Positions 7,476-16,946 of a stretch of 64,000 nucleotides of DNA are shown piece after piece. Source of the stretch: DASZHJ01 sp035541215 (GTDB lineage: Bacteria; Pseudomonadota; Alphaproteobacteria; ATCC43930; CGMCC-115725); assembly GCA_035541215.1 (NCBI GenBank), contig DATKNV010000044.1:1-64000 (forward strand). The letters run 5' to 3'. Under the pieces are notes generated by a model. That model saw only the letters and a list, made by a program, of their open reading frames with translations. It was not told where the DNA came from and made no database searches. The translations under genes and the position numbers were made by a program. Each line of letters starts with the position of its first letter. The stretch's first letter is position 1.

Positions 7476-9266
7476 ATGCAGGAGAAAGAGTTGCGCGCAC
7501 TGATCGCGCAGGTGAAGGACGGCAGGATGTCGCGCCGGGACTTCGTGCGGAGAATGGTGGCCGTTGGCCTCACCGCGCCGATGGCCGGGATGATGCTGAG
7601 CCATGCCGGCGTCGCTTGGGCGCAGGCCGCCTCCAACTATAAGCCCACCAAGGCCGGCGGCGGCGGCGCACTCAAGCTCCTGTTCTGGCAGGCGCCCACT
7701 CTTCTCAACCCCCACTTCGCGGTCGGCACGAAGGATCAAGAGGCAAGCAGCATGTTCTATGAGCCGCTCGCGCGATGGGACGGGGACGGCAATCTCGTCC
7801 CGGTCCTCGCGGCGGAGGCGCCGAGCATGCAAAACGGCGGGCTCGCCGACGACGGCAAGTCCGTGGTCTGGAAGCTGAAGCGCGGCGTCACCTGGCACGA
7901 CGGCAAGCCCTTCACCGCCGACGACGTCGTCTTCAACTGGGAATACGCGAAGGATCCCGGAACCGCCGCGGTCTCGATCGCATCCTATAAGGACATCGTC
8001 GTCGAGAAGGTCGACGACTTCGCGATCCGGATCAAATTCGAAAAGCCGACGCCGTTCTGGGCGAATGCCTTCGTGGGCAATTTCGGCATGGTCATCCCGA
8101 AGCACCTCTTCGAGGCCTACAAGGGCGACAAGTCGCGCGACGCGCCCAACAACCTGACGCCCGTCGGCACGGGCCCCTACAAGTTCGTGGATTTCAAGCC
8201 GGGCGATCTCGTGCGCGGTGCGCTCAACCCGAGCTACCACGTCAAGAACAGGCCCTATTTCGACACGATCGAGATGAAGGGCGGCGGCGATGCGGTCTCC
8301 GCGGCGCGCGCGGTGCTGCAGACCGGCGAATACGATTACGCCTGGAACCTCCAGGTCGAGGACGAGATTCTCAAGAAGCTCGAGGAGGGCGGCAAGGGCA
8401 ATGTCGTCATCGTCGACGGCGGCAACATCGAGCACATCCAGCTCAACACCACCGACCCCTGGACCGAGGTCGACGGCGAGCGCTCGAGCGCCAAGACGAA
8501 GCACCCGACCCTCAGCGAAAAGGCCGTGCGCGACGCACTCAATCTCCTGGTCGATCGCGGCTCGGTCGAGAAGTTCATTTACGGCCGCACCGGCATCGCC
8601 ACCGCCAACTTCCTCAACAACCCGAAGCGGTTCCGCTCGACCTCCACGAGCTGGGAATTCAACATCGACAAGGCCAACAAGATCCTAGACGACGCCGGCT
8701 GGAAGCGCGGGGCGGACGGCGTGCGCGAGAAGGACGGCAAGAAGCTCAAATATGTCTACCAGACCTCGATCAACGCGCCGCGGCAGAAGAACCAGCAGAT
8801 CGTGAAGCAGGCCTGCGAGAAGGCCGGCATCAGCATCGAGATCAAGGCGGTGACGGCATCGGTGTTCTTCTCCTCGGACGTCGCGAACCCCGACACCTAT
8901 CCGCACTTCTATACTGACATCCAGATGTACACGACGACGATGACGCAGCCCGATCCTGCGTTCTTCATGAACCAGTTCACCTCCTGGGAGGTGGCGACCA
9001 AGGAGAACAAGTGGCAGGGCCGCAACGTCACGCGCTGGCGGAGCGAGGACTACGACAAGGCCTATCGCGCTTCCGAGGGCGAGCTCGATCCCGTGAAGCG
9101 GGCCGCGCTCTTCATCAAGATGAACGAGCTCGTCATTGCGGACCGCGTGGTGATCCCCGTCGTCTACCGCCCCGCGGTGCACGGCGCCGTTCACAAGCTG
9201 GTGGCGCCGTCGAGTGGGTGGGACAACGACCTCTGGCTGATCGCGGACTGGTACCGCGAGGCCTGA
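7476..9266 (+). CDS. Peptide/opine-type ABC importer, substrate-binding protein (family 5)
   Basis: A 596-residue SBP_bac_5-family protein that would capture di/oligopeptides or similar ligands in the periplasm. The N-terminus has a Tat-like signal: SRRDFVRR at 19-26, a hydrophobic stretch, and an AWAQA cleavage region near 46-50. The body shows the family's features: LAAEAPSMQNG, the WKLKRGVTWHDGKPF segment and TPVGTGPYKFVDF. It is the first gene of a five-gene cistron (binding protein, two permeases, two ATPases) with 21 bp to the next gene. Length is slightly above the usual 500-550. Ligand cannot be inferred; heme, glutathione, nickel chelates and opines are all carried by this family. 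Confidence 0.9.
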   Translation: MQEKELRALIAQVKDGRMSRRDFVRRMVAVGLTAPMAGMMLSHAGVAWAQAASNYKPTKAGGGGALKLLFWQAPTLLNPHFAVGTKDQEASSMFYEPLARWDGDGNLVPVLAAEAPSMQNGGLADDGKSVVWKLKRGVTWHDGKPFTADDVVFNWEYAKDPGTAAVSIASYKDIVVEKVDDFAIRIKFEKPTPFWANAFVGNFGMVIPKHLFEAYKGDKSRDAPNNLTPVGTGPYKFVDFKPGDLVRGALNPSYHVKNRPYFDTIEMKGGGDAVSAARAVLQTGEYDYAWNLQVEDEILKKLEEGGKGNVVIVDGGNIEHIQLNTTDPWTEVDGERSSAKTKHPTLSEKAVRDALNLLVDRGSVEKFIYGRTGIATANFLNNPKRFRSTSTSWEFNIDKANKILDDAGWKRGADGVREKDGKKLKYVYQTSINAPRQKNQQIVKQACEKAGISIEIKAVTASVFFSSDVANPDTYPHFYTDIQMYTTTMTQPDPAFFMNQFTSWEVATKENKWQGRNVTRWRSEDYDKAYRASEGELDPVKRAALFIKMNELVIADRVVIPVVYRPAVHGAVHKLVAPSSGWDNDLWLIADWYREA

Positions 9267-9287
9267 CGGCCTAGGCAGGATGTACCG

Positions 9288-10247
9288 ATGGGCCGCTACC
9301 TGCTACGGCGCCTGCTGATAGCAGTCCCGAGCCTGTTGGGCATCAGCGTGGTGCTGTTCACGGTGCTGGCGCTGGCGCCCGGCGACCCCTTCGGCGAACT
9401 CGCGTCCAACCCCGCGGTGCCGCCGGAGGTGCGCCTGGCGCTGCGTGCCAAGTTCGGCATGGACGATCCGATCTACTTCCGCTACGTCCATTGGCTGACG
9501 GCGATGCTCCACGGCGACTGGGGCTTTTCCTTCGTCAGCCGCGTCGACGTCGACAGGCTCATCCTGCAGCGCCTGCCGGCGACGCTGCTGGTGATCGGCT
9601 CCTCGCAGATCCTGGCACTGATGATCGCGCTTCCCGTCGGCGTCATCGCGGCGACGCGGCCCTACTCGATCTTCGACCAGATCGCCAACACCTTCGCGTT
9701 CATCGGCTTCTCGCTGCCGACCTTCTTCACGGGGCTGCTTTTCATCCTGCTCTTCAGCATCCACCTCCATTGGCTGCCCTTCGTCTTCAACTCCGAGCTC
9801 AATGCGACGGGCTGGCGCTGGTACTGGGAGGAGTTCCGGCAGTCGATCATGCCGGTCGCCGTGCTCGGCATGTTCCAAGGCGCCTCCTGGACGCGCTACG
9901 TGCGCTCGGCCGTCCTCGACGTGATCCGCCTTGACTACGTCACCACCGCACGCGCCAAGGGCCTGCGCGAGGGCAAGGTCGTGGTGAAGCACGTCGTGCG
10001 GAACGCCCTCATCCCCGTGGTGACGCTGGTCGCCTTGCAGATGCCGGCGATCTTCGGCGGCGCCATCATCACGGAGCAGATCTTCCGCGTGCCCGGAATC
10101 GGCTCGCTCCTCATCACCTCGATACTCGCGAACGACACGCCCGTCATCATGGGCGTGACCTTCGTCTTCGCCTGCTTGGTCGTTCTCTTCAACATGATCG
10201 CGGATATTCTCTATGGCTGGCTCGACCCCCGCATCGCTTACCGCTGA
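9288..10247 (+). CDS. Peptide-type ABC importer permease (DppB-like)
   Basis: A 319-residue inner-membrane protein with about six transmembrane helices. The start MGRYLLRRLLIAVPSLLGIS and GFSLPTFFTGLLFILLFS are typical of DppB/GsiC-type permeases, and the ATPase-contacting EAA-like loop reads YVTTARAKGLREGKVVVKHV. It ends with YGWLDPRIAYR, the usual DppB C-terminus. It partners with the DppC-like permease, whose start codon lies within this gene (35-bp overlap), consistent with translational coupling. Confidence 0.92.
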   Translation: MGRYLLRRLLIAVPSLLGISVVLFTVLALAPGDPFGELASNPAVPPEVRLALRAKFGMDDPIYFRYVHWLTAMLHGDWGFSFVSRVDVDRLILQRLPATLLVIGSSQILALMIALPVGVIAATRPYSIFDQIANTFAFIGFSLPTFFTGLLFILLFSIHLHWLPFVFNSELNATGWRWYWEEFRQSIMPVAVLGMFQGASWTRYVRSAVLDVIRLDYVTTARAKGLREGKVVVKHVVRNALIPVVTLVALQMPAIFGGAIITEQIFRVPGIGSLLITSILANDTPVIMGVTFVFACLVVLFNMIADILYGWLDPRIAYR

Positions 10248-11150
10248 GCCGGGTGCCGCGGTCCAGGCCGCGGCGCCGCGATTCTCGCCGGCGCTCGACG
10301 CCTGGCGCCGCTTCCGGCGGCACCGCATGGCGGTCGGCAGCACCGTGATTCTCTCGATCATGGCGCTGGCGGTGATCGTGGGCCCATTCCTCTGGCCGGT
10401 TGCCATCAACGAGATCGACTTCTCGGCCATGCTGCAGCCGCCGAGCGCGGCGCACCCGTTCGGCACCGACGATCTCGGCCAGGACCTGCTCGCGCGCATG
10501 CTCTATGGCGGGCGCATCTCGCTCTCGGTGGGTCTAGCGGCGATGATGGTGTCGATCGTCGTCGGCACTCTCATCGGCTCGATCGCCGGCATCTCCCGCG
10601 GCAGCGTCGATGCCGCGCTCATGTGGCTCACCGACCTATTCCTGTCGCTGCCGCAGCTCCCGCTGCTGCTGCTGCTGATCTATCTCTTCCGCGACACGCT
10701 CAAGGGGTTGCTCGGGCCCGAGGGCGGCATCTTCGTCATGATCGTCGCGGTGATCGGCGGCTTCCGCTGGATGCCGGTGGCCCGGCTGGTGCGCGCGCAA
10801 TTCCTGTCGCTCCGCGAGAAGGAGTTCGTCGAGGCCGCGCGCGCGCTCGGCGCCTCCACCCCGCGCCAGGTCGTGCGCCACATTCTCCCGAACGCGCTCG
10901 GACCCGTCATTGTCGCCGGCACCATCAACGTCGCCGACGCCATCATCGCGGAATCGACGCTCTCCTTCCTGGGCCTCGGCTTCCCGCCGGACACGCCGAC
11001 CTGGGGCCGCATCCTCTTCGACGCCAAGGACACGCTCGATACGTCGCCGCACTGGGCGCTGATCGCGGGTGCGGCGATCTTCCTCGCGGTGCTCACGATC
11101 AACTTCATCGGCGACGGGCTGCGCGACGTGCTCGACCCCCGCAGGGTCCT

Positions 11151-11154
<4 letters not shown>
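10213..11154 (+). CDS. Peptide-type ABC importer permease (DppC-like)
   Basis: A 313-residue second permease subunit with an N-terminal extension, about six transmembrane helices, the marker HPFGTDDLGQDLLARMLYG near 76-95 and the EAA loop FVEAARALGASTPRQVVRHI. The C-terminus FIGDGLRDVLDPR is diagnostic of DppC. The ATG at 10213 overlaps the previous gene by 35 bp, and no nearer in-frame ATG precedes the first helix. The stop overlaps the next gene's GTG start (GTGA). Confidence 0.92.
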
Positions 11155-12155
<1,001 letters not shown>

Positions 12156-12174
12156 GCGAGGGGAGCTTCCGCCC

Positions 12175-13149
12175 GTGACCGAGTCCCTCCTCCGCGTCGT
12201 CGACCTCGTGAAGAACTTCCACCTGAAGGGCGGCGTGTTTCGCCGCGCGGTCGAGATGGTGCACGCGGTCGACCGCGTGAGCTTCGAGGTCGAGGCCGGC
12301 GAGGCCTTGGGGATGGTGGGGGAATCCGGCTGCGGTAAGTCCACGACCGGCCGCTGCATCCTCCGGCTCATCGAGCCGAGCTCGGGCGAGATCTGGTTCG
12401 AGGGCAAGGACGTGCGCGCGATGGACAAGAAGGCGCTGCGCGCGCTCCGCCGGGACATGCAGATCATCTTCCAGGACCCCTACGCCTCGCTCGACCCCCG
12501 CATGACCGTGGGCTCGATCATCGGCGAGGCGCTTACCATCCACGATCTCGCGGATTCCGCCCGCGCGCATCAGGACCGTGTGGTGCAGCTCCTGGAGACA
12601 GTGGGGCTCAAGGCCGACCACATGAGGCGCTACCCGCACGAGTTCTCCGGCGGCCAGCGCCAGCGCATCGGCATCGCCCGCGCGCTCGCGGTCGAGCCGA
12701 AGCTCGTGGTCTGCGACGAGCCCGTCTCCGCGCTCGATGTCTCGGTCCAGGCGCAGGTGATCAACCTATTGGAGGACCTGCAGCAGCAGTTCGGCCTCAC
12801 CTACATCTTCATCGCGCACGACCTGTCGGTCGTCGAGCACATCAGCAACCGCGTCGCCGTGATGTATTTGGGCCGCATCGTCGAGATCGCCTCGTCGAAG
12901 GAGCTCTATGCCTCGCCGCTCCACCCCTACACCGAGGCGCTGCTCTCGGCCGTGCCGATCCCCGATCCCAAGGCGAAGCGCGCGCGCGTCAGGCTAGAAG
13001 GCGAGGTCCCGAACCCGATCCGCCCGCCGAGCGGCTGCCATTTCCACCCGCGCTGCCCGATCAAGCAGCTCCCGCTCTGCGCGACCGAGCGCCCGGAGCT
13101 GAAGCAGGGCGCGAACGGGCATTGGGTCGCGTGTCATCTGCGCGGGTAA
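12175..13149 (+). CDS. Peptide-type ABC importer ATPase (DppF-like)
   Basis: A 324-residue ABC ATPase with Walker A GESGCGKSTTGRC, signature FSGGQRQRIGIARAL, Walker B LVVCDEPVSALD and switch His in FIAHDLSVVEHI. The C-terminal domain retains GCHFHPRCPIKQLPLC. The GTG start at 12175 follows a GAGGGGAGC Shine-Dalgarno-like stretch. It completes the importer begun at 7476 and ends 3 bp before the Nramp-type gene. Confidence 0.92.
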   Translation: MTESLLRVVDLVKNFHLKGGVFRRAVEMVHAVDRVSFEVEAGEALGMVGESGCGKSTTGRCILRLIEPSSGEIWFEGKDVRAMDKKALRALRRDMQIIFQDPYASLDPRMTVGSIIGEALTIHDLADSARAHQDRVVQLLETVGLKADHMRRYPHEFSGGQRQRIGIARALAVEPKLVVCDEPVSALDVSVQAQVINLLEDLQQQFGLTYIFIAHDLSVVEHISNRVAVMYLGRIVEIASSKELYASPLHPYTEALLSAVPIPDPKAKRARVRLEGEVPNPIRPPSGCHFHPRCPIKQLPLCATERPELKQGANGHWVACHLRG

Positions 13150-13152
13150 GGC

Positions 13153-14460
13153 GTGCGTCACACTCCCGCAAGGCCGCCGTTACGAGCAATCGCCGCCAGC
13201 ACCATTTGGACGCGGATAAAGGAGCATCCGCTCGCGCGGGTGGGACCGGGTCTCATCACCGGGGTCGCGGACGACGACCCCAGCGGCATCGCGACCTACT
13301 CGCAAGCGGGCGCCCAGTTCGGCCTCGATCTGCTCTGGACGATGCCGCTCGCCTTCCCGCTGATGGCCGCGATCCAGTCGATGTGCGCGCGCATCGGCCG
13401 GGTCACCGGAAAGGGGCTGGCCGCCAACATTAAATCGGCCCTCCCGCCGTTCGTGCTCCAGGGCGTCGTAGCGCTCCTCCTGGTCGCCAATACCCTCAAC
13501 ATCGCGGCCGATATCGCGGCCATGGGCGAAACTGCCGAGCTCGTCACCGGCCTCGACCGCCACATCATGACGGTCTTCTTCGTGGTCTTGACGGTGGTGC
13601 TTCAGGTCTTCGTTCCCTATCACCGTTACGTCTACTACCTGAAATGGCTGACGCTCTCGCTCTTGGCCTATGTGGCCGTGCTCTTCACAGTCGAGGTCCC
13701 CTGGCGCGAGGTCGCTCTGCGCACGGCCTGGCCCCGCCTCCATGTCGACGCCGACGCCGCGACCGTCGTGGTAGGCGTGTTCGGGACCACGATCAGCCCC
13801 TACCTATTCTTCTGGCAGGCCTCCGAGGAGGTCGAGGACATGCAGAAAGAGCCGCATGCCGGGCCGCTGACAAGCGAGAGAGGCGCCGCGGCCCGGGAGC
13901 TCCGCCGCATCCGCTGGGACACTTGGAGCGGCATGTTCTACTCCGATGTCGTCGCCTACTTCATCATTCTCGCGACGGCGGTCACGCTTCACGTCGCGGG
14001 GATAACCGACATCGAGACGGCAGCACAGGCCGCGAGCGCACTGCGCCCGCTCGCGGGCGATTTCGCTTACGTGATATTCGGGCTTGGTATTCTCGGTGTC
14101 GGGCTGATCGGCGTTCCCGTCCTCGCGGGCTCGGGCGCCTATGCCCTTTGCGAGGCCATGGGCTGGAAATGGGGTCTCGAACGAAAGGCGGCCGATGCGC
14201 GCGGCTTCTACGGCGTCATCGCCGTCAGCGTATTTGCCGCGCTCTTCATACAGTACTCGCCGATCAATCCGATGAAGGCCTTATTCTGGAGCGCTGTCAT
14301 CAACGGCGTGGTGGCGGTTCCGCTGATGGCGGTGATCATCGTCCTCGCCACGAGGAAATCCGTCATGGGCGAATTCACCATGAGCTGGCCAGTCGTCGCC
14401 CTCGCATGGATCGCGACCGCGGTGATGGGTGCGGCGGCCTTGTCCATGGCCATTCTCTGA
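13153..14460 (+). CDS. Divergent Nramp-family divalent-metal transporter
   Basis: A 435-residue integral membrane protein with about eleven transmembrane segments, of the Nramp/MntH fold: ARVGPGLITGVADDDPSG opens helix 1. Canonical Nramps have DPGN in helix 1 and a metal-ligating Met (MPH) in helix 6. Here helix 1 carries DPSG (42-45) and helix 6 reads GTTISPYLFFWQ near 211-222, with no Met-Pro-His. Non-canonical relatives of this kind are known and some move Mg2+ or other ions, so Mn/Fe specificity should not be assumed. The GTG start lies 3 bp after the peptide-importer ATPase, implying co-transcription. Confidence 0.85.
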   Translation: MRHTPARPPLRAIAASTIWTRIKEHPLARVGPGLITGVADDDPSGIATYSQAGAQFGLDLLWTMPLAFPLMAAIQSMCARIGRVTGKGLAANIKSALPPFVLQGVVALLLVANTLNIAADIAAMGETAELVTGLDRHIMTVFFVVLTVVLQVFVPYHRYVYYLKWLTLSLLAYVAVLFTVEVPWREVALRTAWPRLHVDADAATVVVGVFGTTISPYLFFWQASEEVEDMQKEPHAGPLTSERGAAARELRRIRWDTWSGMFYSDVVAYFIILATAVTLHVAGITDIETAAQAASALRPLAGDFAYVIFGLGILGVGLIGVPVLAGSGAYALCEAMGWKWGLERKAADARGFYGVIAVSVFAALFIQYSPINPMKALFWSAVINGVVAVPLMAVIIVLATRKSVMGEFTMSWPVVALAWIATAVMGAAALSMAIL

Positions 14461-14846
14461 GGGCGCAGCGGCGGCGAGAATTCGATGCAGAGGCCAGATT
14501 CCAGCTTACGTCCATTTCATGAATTGTCATTCTTCTGAAACGGCGGCTCGTTAAATCTCGGGCGCCGCGCAGCGACACTCAACCGCCGAGCGTTCCTCCT
14601 AATCCGCCCCCTAAGCCTGAGCGCCCTGGCGGGGTCTTCTTGAGGTCCCCTGGGCAATTGGATGGCGCGCACAAGCCATCGTCCCGGCGCATCCGATCGG
14701 AAACCCGTATCCGAAAAAGTCGGCATCGCCTTTCGGCCAAGACGCGAAAAATGCTTTACGGGCTCTAGCAGCCGGCCAAGGCAAGAGCTTGGCATCGCTG
14801 CAGGCGTAGGCAATGAGAATGAAATGACCAAGCGAGGGTGGGTCTC
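14461..14846. other. Intergenic stretch, no gene recognised
   Basis: A 386-bp gap between the Nramp-type gene and the interrupted cNMP-binding gene. Short open frames exist on both strands but none has a recognisable sequence or ribosome-binding site. It must contain the promoter for the downstream gene. The last 20 bases include GAGGG about 8 nt before the ATG at 14847, which supports that start. Confidence 0.5.
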
Positions 14847-15455
14847 ATGAGCGACTATCTCGGCTATATCCCAAGCGCGCTCGTACTTTGCACCTTCTGC
14901 ACGAAGACGAAGATGCCGCTGCGGGTTGCGGCACTCGGCAGCAACGTCGCCTTCATCTCCTAAAGCGCGACGCTCCACCTCTATCCCGTTCTGGATCTAC
15001 ATACGGGCTTGTTGCCGCTGAACGCCTGGCGGCTCACGGCGATTCTGCGGCTGAAGAAGCAGGTCGAGGTGAATACCGGCGACGACCAGATCTTTCGCGC
15101 GCTCGTTCCCTTTGCCAAGCGCGTCGCCGCCCGGCGCGCCGACGCCGTCATGCGCAAGGGCGACATCTCCGACGCGCTTTACCTGGTGCTGGAGGGGTCG
15201 CTGTGGGTCGAGGAGGTGGAAGTGGAGCTAGGCCCCGGGAGCGTCGTCGGCGAGATGGGGGTGCTGAGCCGTACGCATCGGCGCACCGCGACGGTCGATG
15301 CGCGCAGCGACTCTGTCCTGGGCCGGGTGCCGGCCGCGCATTTTCGGCGCGTCTACTACGCCGACCCCGCGATCGGATTGGCGCTGGTGCGCTTGATCAT
15401 CGAGCGTCTGACGCGAGAGGTCGAGACGGCGCGATTGGAGGCCGTCGAGGCCTGA
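14847..15455 (+). pseudogene. Membrane-anchored cyclic-nucleotide-binding protein, interrupted by in-frame TAA
   Basis: Reading from the ATG at 14847 gives an N-terminus with two or three hydrophobic segments (MSDYLGYIPSALVLCTFC; MPLRVAALGSNVAFIS), then TAA at 14961-14963. The same frame continues at once with SATLHLYPVLDLHTGLLPLN and a complete cNMP-binding domain to 15455. The domain keeps the phosphate-binding cassette (VVGEMGVLSRTHRRTATV). Related proteins have an aromatic-plus-Gly pair at the stop position, so a small change from a TAC-type codon would explain it. A remaining product could start at TTG 15009 (148 residues) and would hold the cNMP domain without the first helices. It may be a pseudogene, a truncated soluble sensor or a sequencing error. 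Confidence 0.75.
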
Positions 15456-15464
15456 GGCGCTCGC

Positions 15465-15941
15465 CTACTTCGCCCGCATTTCCGCGGCGGCATCGAGGAC
15501 CGCGCGCACGATCTTGTCGTAGCCGGTGCAGCGGCAGAGGTTGCCCGCGAGCCAGTAGCGCGTCTCTTCCTCGGTCGGATCGGGGTTGCGGTCGAGCAAG
15601 GCCTTCGCGGCGACCAGCACGCCGGGGGTGCAGAAGCCGCATTGGAGCGCCGCATGTTCCAGGAATTTCCGCTGCAGCGGATGGAGCTCTTGGCCCTCAG
15701 ACATGCCCTCGATGGTCTCGACCTTGCGGCCCTCGGTCTCGACCGCGAGCATCAGGCAGGAGCAGACGAGGCGGCCGTCGACGATCACGCTGCAGGCGCC
15801 GCAGTCGCCGGAGCTGCAGCCTTCCTTGCTGCCCGTGAGCTGCAGCTGGTCGCGGAGCACGTCGAGGAGCGTGAGCTGCGGCTCGCAGAGGAATTCCGTG
15901 GGCTCGCCGTTGATGGTGGTGCTGACGTGATGCTTTTTCAT
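15465..15941 (-). CDS. Molybdenum hydroxylase small (2Fe-2S) subunit, CoxS-like
   Basis: A 158-residue iron-sulfur subunit that passes electrons from the molybdenum centre to FAD. The plant-type 2Fe-2S site is C42, C47, C50 (GCSSGDCGAC) and C62. The second cluster site is C101, C104 (CGFCTPG) and C136, C138 (CRCTGY). Its ATG overlaps the FAD-subunit stop (ATGA), so the two are translationally coupled. Both are divergent from the large subunit, whereas most such operons keep all three genes together. It ends 10 bp from the convergent cNMP gene. Confidence 0.93.
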   Translation of the reverse strand: MKKHHVSTTINGEPTEFLCEPQLTLLDVLRDQLQLTGSKEGCSSGDCGACSVIVDGRLVCSCLMLAVETEGRKVETIEGMSEGQELHPLQRKFLEHAALQCGFCTPGVLVAAKALLDRNPDPTEEETRYWLAGNLCRCTGYDKIVRAVLDAAAEMRAK

Positions 15942-16810
15942 TTATGCTCTCCCGCGCGCTCATGGGCGATGGCGGCCGCGCGGCGCGCCATCACGCCCGC
16001 GACCTTGACCCGGTATTCGATCGTTCCGCGCTTGTCGTCGATCGGCTTGCAGGCGCGCCGGCAGGCGGCATCGAGCCCCGCTAGCGCGGTCTCGTCGAGC
16101 TTCCGTCCCACGAGCGCCTTCGCGGCATCGGGCACGAGGAGCGCCGTCGGCGCGACGGCGCCCAGCGCCACATGCGCGTCCTTGATGACCCCCGCGGCAT
16201 CGAGCGTGAGGTTGACGCCCGCGCCCACGACGGCGATGTCCATCTCGGTCCGCGGAATGAATCGGAGATAGGCGTCGGCCGAGCGCGGTGGGCGCTTCGG
16301 CAGGTGGAACTCGAGCACGAACTCGTCAGGTGCCAACGAGGTGCGGCCGGGGCCCGTCGCGACGCTCTCGACGGGAACCTCACGCCGGCCCTTTCCCCCC
16401 ACGATGACGCAGGTCGCGCGCGCCGCGATGAGCGCGGGCACGCTGTCGGCCGCGGGCGACGCGTTGCAGAGATTGCCGCCGAGCGAGGCGCGGCCCTGCA
16501 CCTGCGTCGAGCCGATGAGATTTGCGGCCTCGACCACGCCGGGCCAGGCCTTCTTGAGGCCCTCGTGCTCGCCGATCTCGGCACCGGATGTCGCGGCGCC
16601 GATGACGAAGCCGCCGTCGCGCTCGCGGATACCGGAGATCCCCGGGACCTTCTTGATGTCGACGATGAGCTCGGGCTTCGTCCGTCCGGAGCGGAGCTGG
16701 ACCAGCAGATCAGTGCCGCCGGAGAGCACCTTTGCGCGGCCGGACGCGCCGGCCAATATCTGAACCGCCTCCTCGGCTGTAGAGGGGGCTTTGTAGGCGA
16801 GCATTGCCAT
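15938..16810 (-). CDS. Molybdenum hydroxylase FAD-binding medium subunit, CoxM-like
   Basis: A 290-residue subunit of the xanthine dehydrogenase/CO dehydrogenase type. The FAD pyrophosphate-binding segments are KVLSGGTDLLVQLRSG near 34-49 and the LGGNLCNASPAAD motif near 109-121. The C-terminal CO_deh_flav_C-like part follows (PRTEMDIAVVGAGVNL). The ATG at 16810 is preceded by GGGAGAG. It would transfer electrons from the 2Fe-2S subunit to an unknown acceptor (NAD, O2 or quinone). Confidence 0.92.
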   Translation of the reverse strand: MAMLAYKAPSTAEEAVQILAGASGRAKVLSGGTDLLVQLRSGRTKPELIVDIKKVPGISGIRERDGGFVIGAATSGAEIGEHEGLKKAWPGVVEAANLIGSTQVQGRASLGGNLCNASPAADSVPALIAARATCVIVGGKGRREVPVESVATGPGRTSLAPDEFVLEFHLPKRPPRSADAYLRFIPRTEMDIAVVGAGVNLTLDAAGVIKDAHVALGAVAPTALLVPDAAKALVGRKLDETALAGLDAACRRACKPIDDKRGTIEYRVKVAGVMARRAAAIAHERAGEHK

Positions 16811-16946
16811 GATCTCTCCCGATTGACCCGGCCGGAACGATAGTCCAGCGGGGCGCGGCGGTCGAGGGCGAAGGCTTGCATTTGCGAGCGGGTCGCGCGA
16901 CCCTACCGGGCCATTGGGCGCACTGGGTCAAGGAAGCGAGGCAGCC
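16811..16946. promoter_or_regulatory. Divergent intergenic region controlling the molybdenum hydroxylase halves
   Basis: The 136 bp between the FAD subunit (-) and large subunit (+) must hold promoters for both directions if the three subunits are to be made together. I cannot assign -35/-10 boxes with confidence; the DNA is GC-rich and no clear palindrome stands out. Confidence 0.4.

Noticed and set aside
14662..14850. Possible 62-residue plus-strand gene before the cNMP gene
   Set aside because: No family features; it overlaps the supported start at 14847 and lacks a ribosome-binding site.
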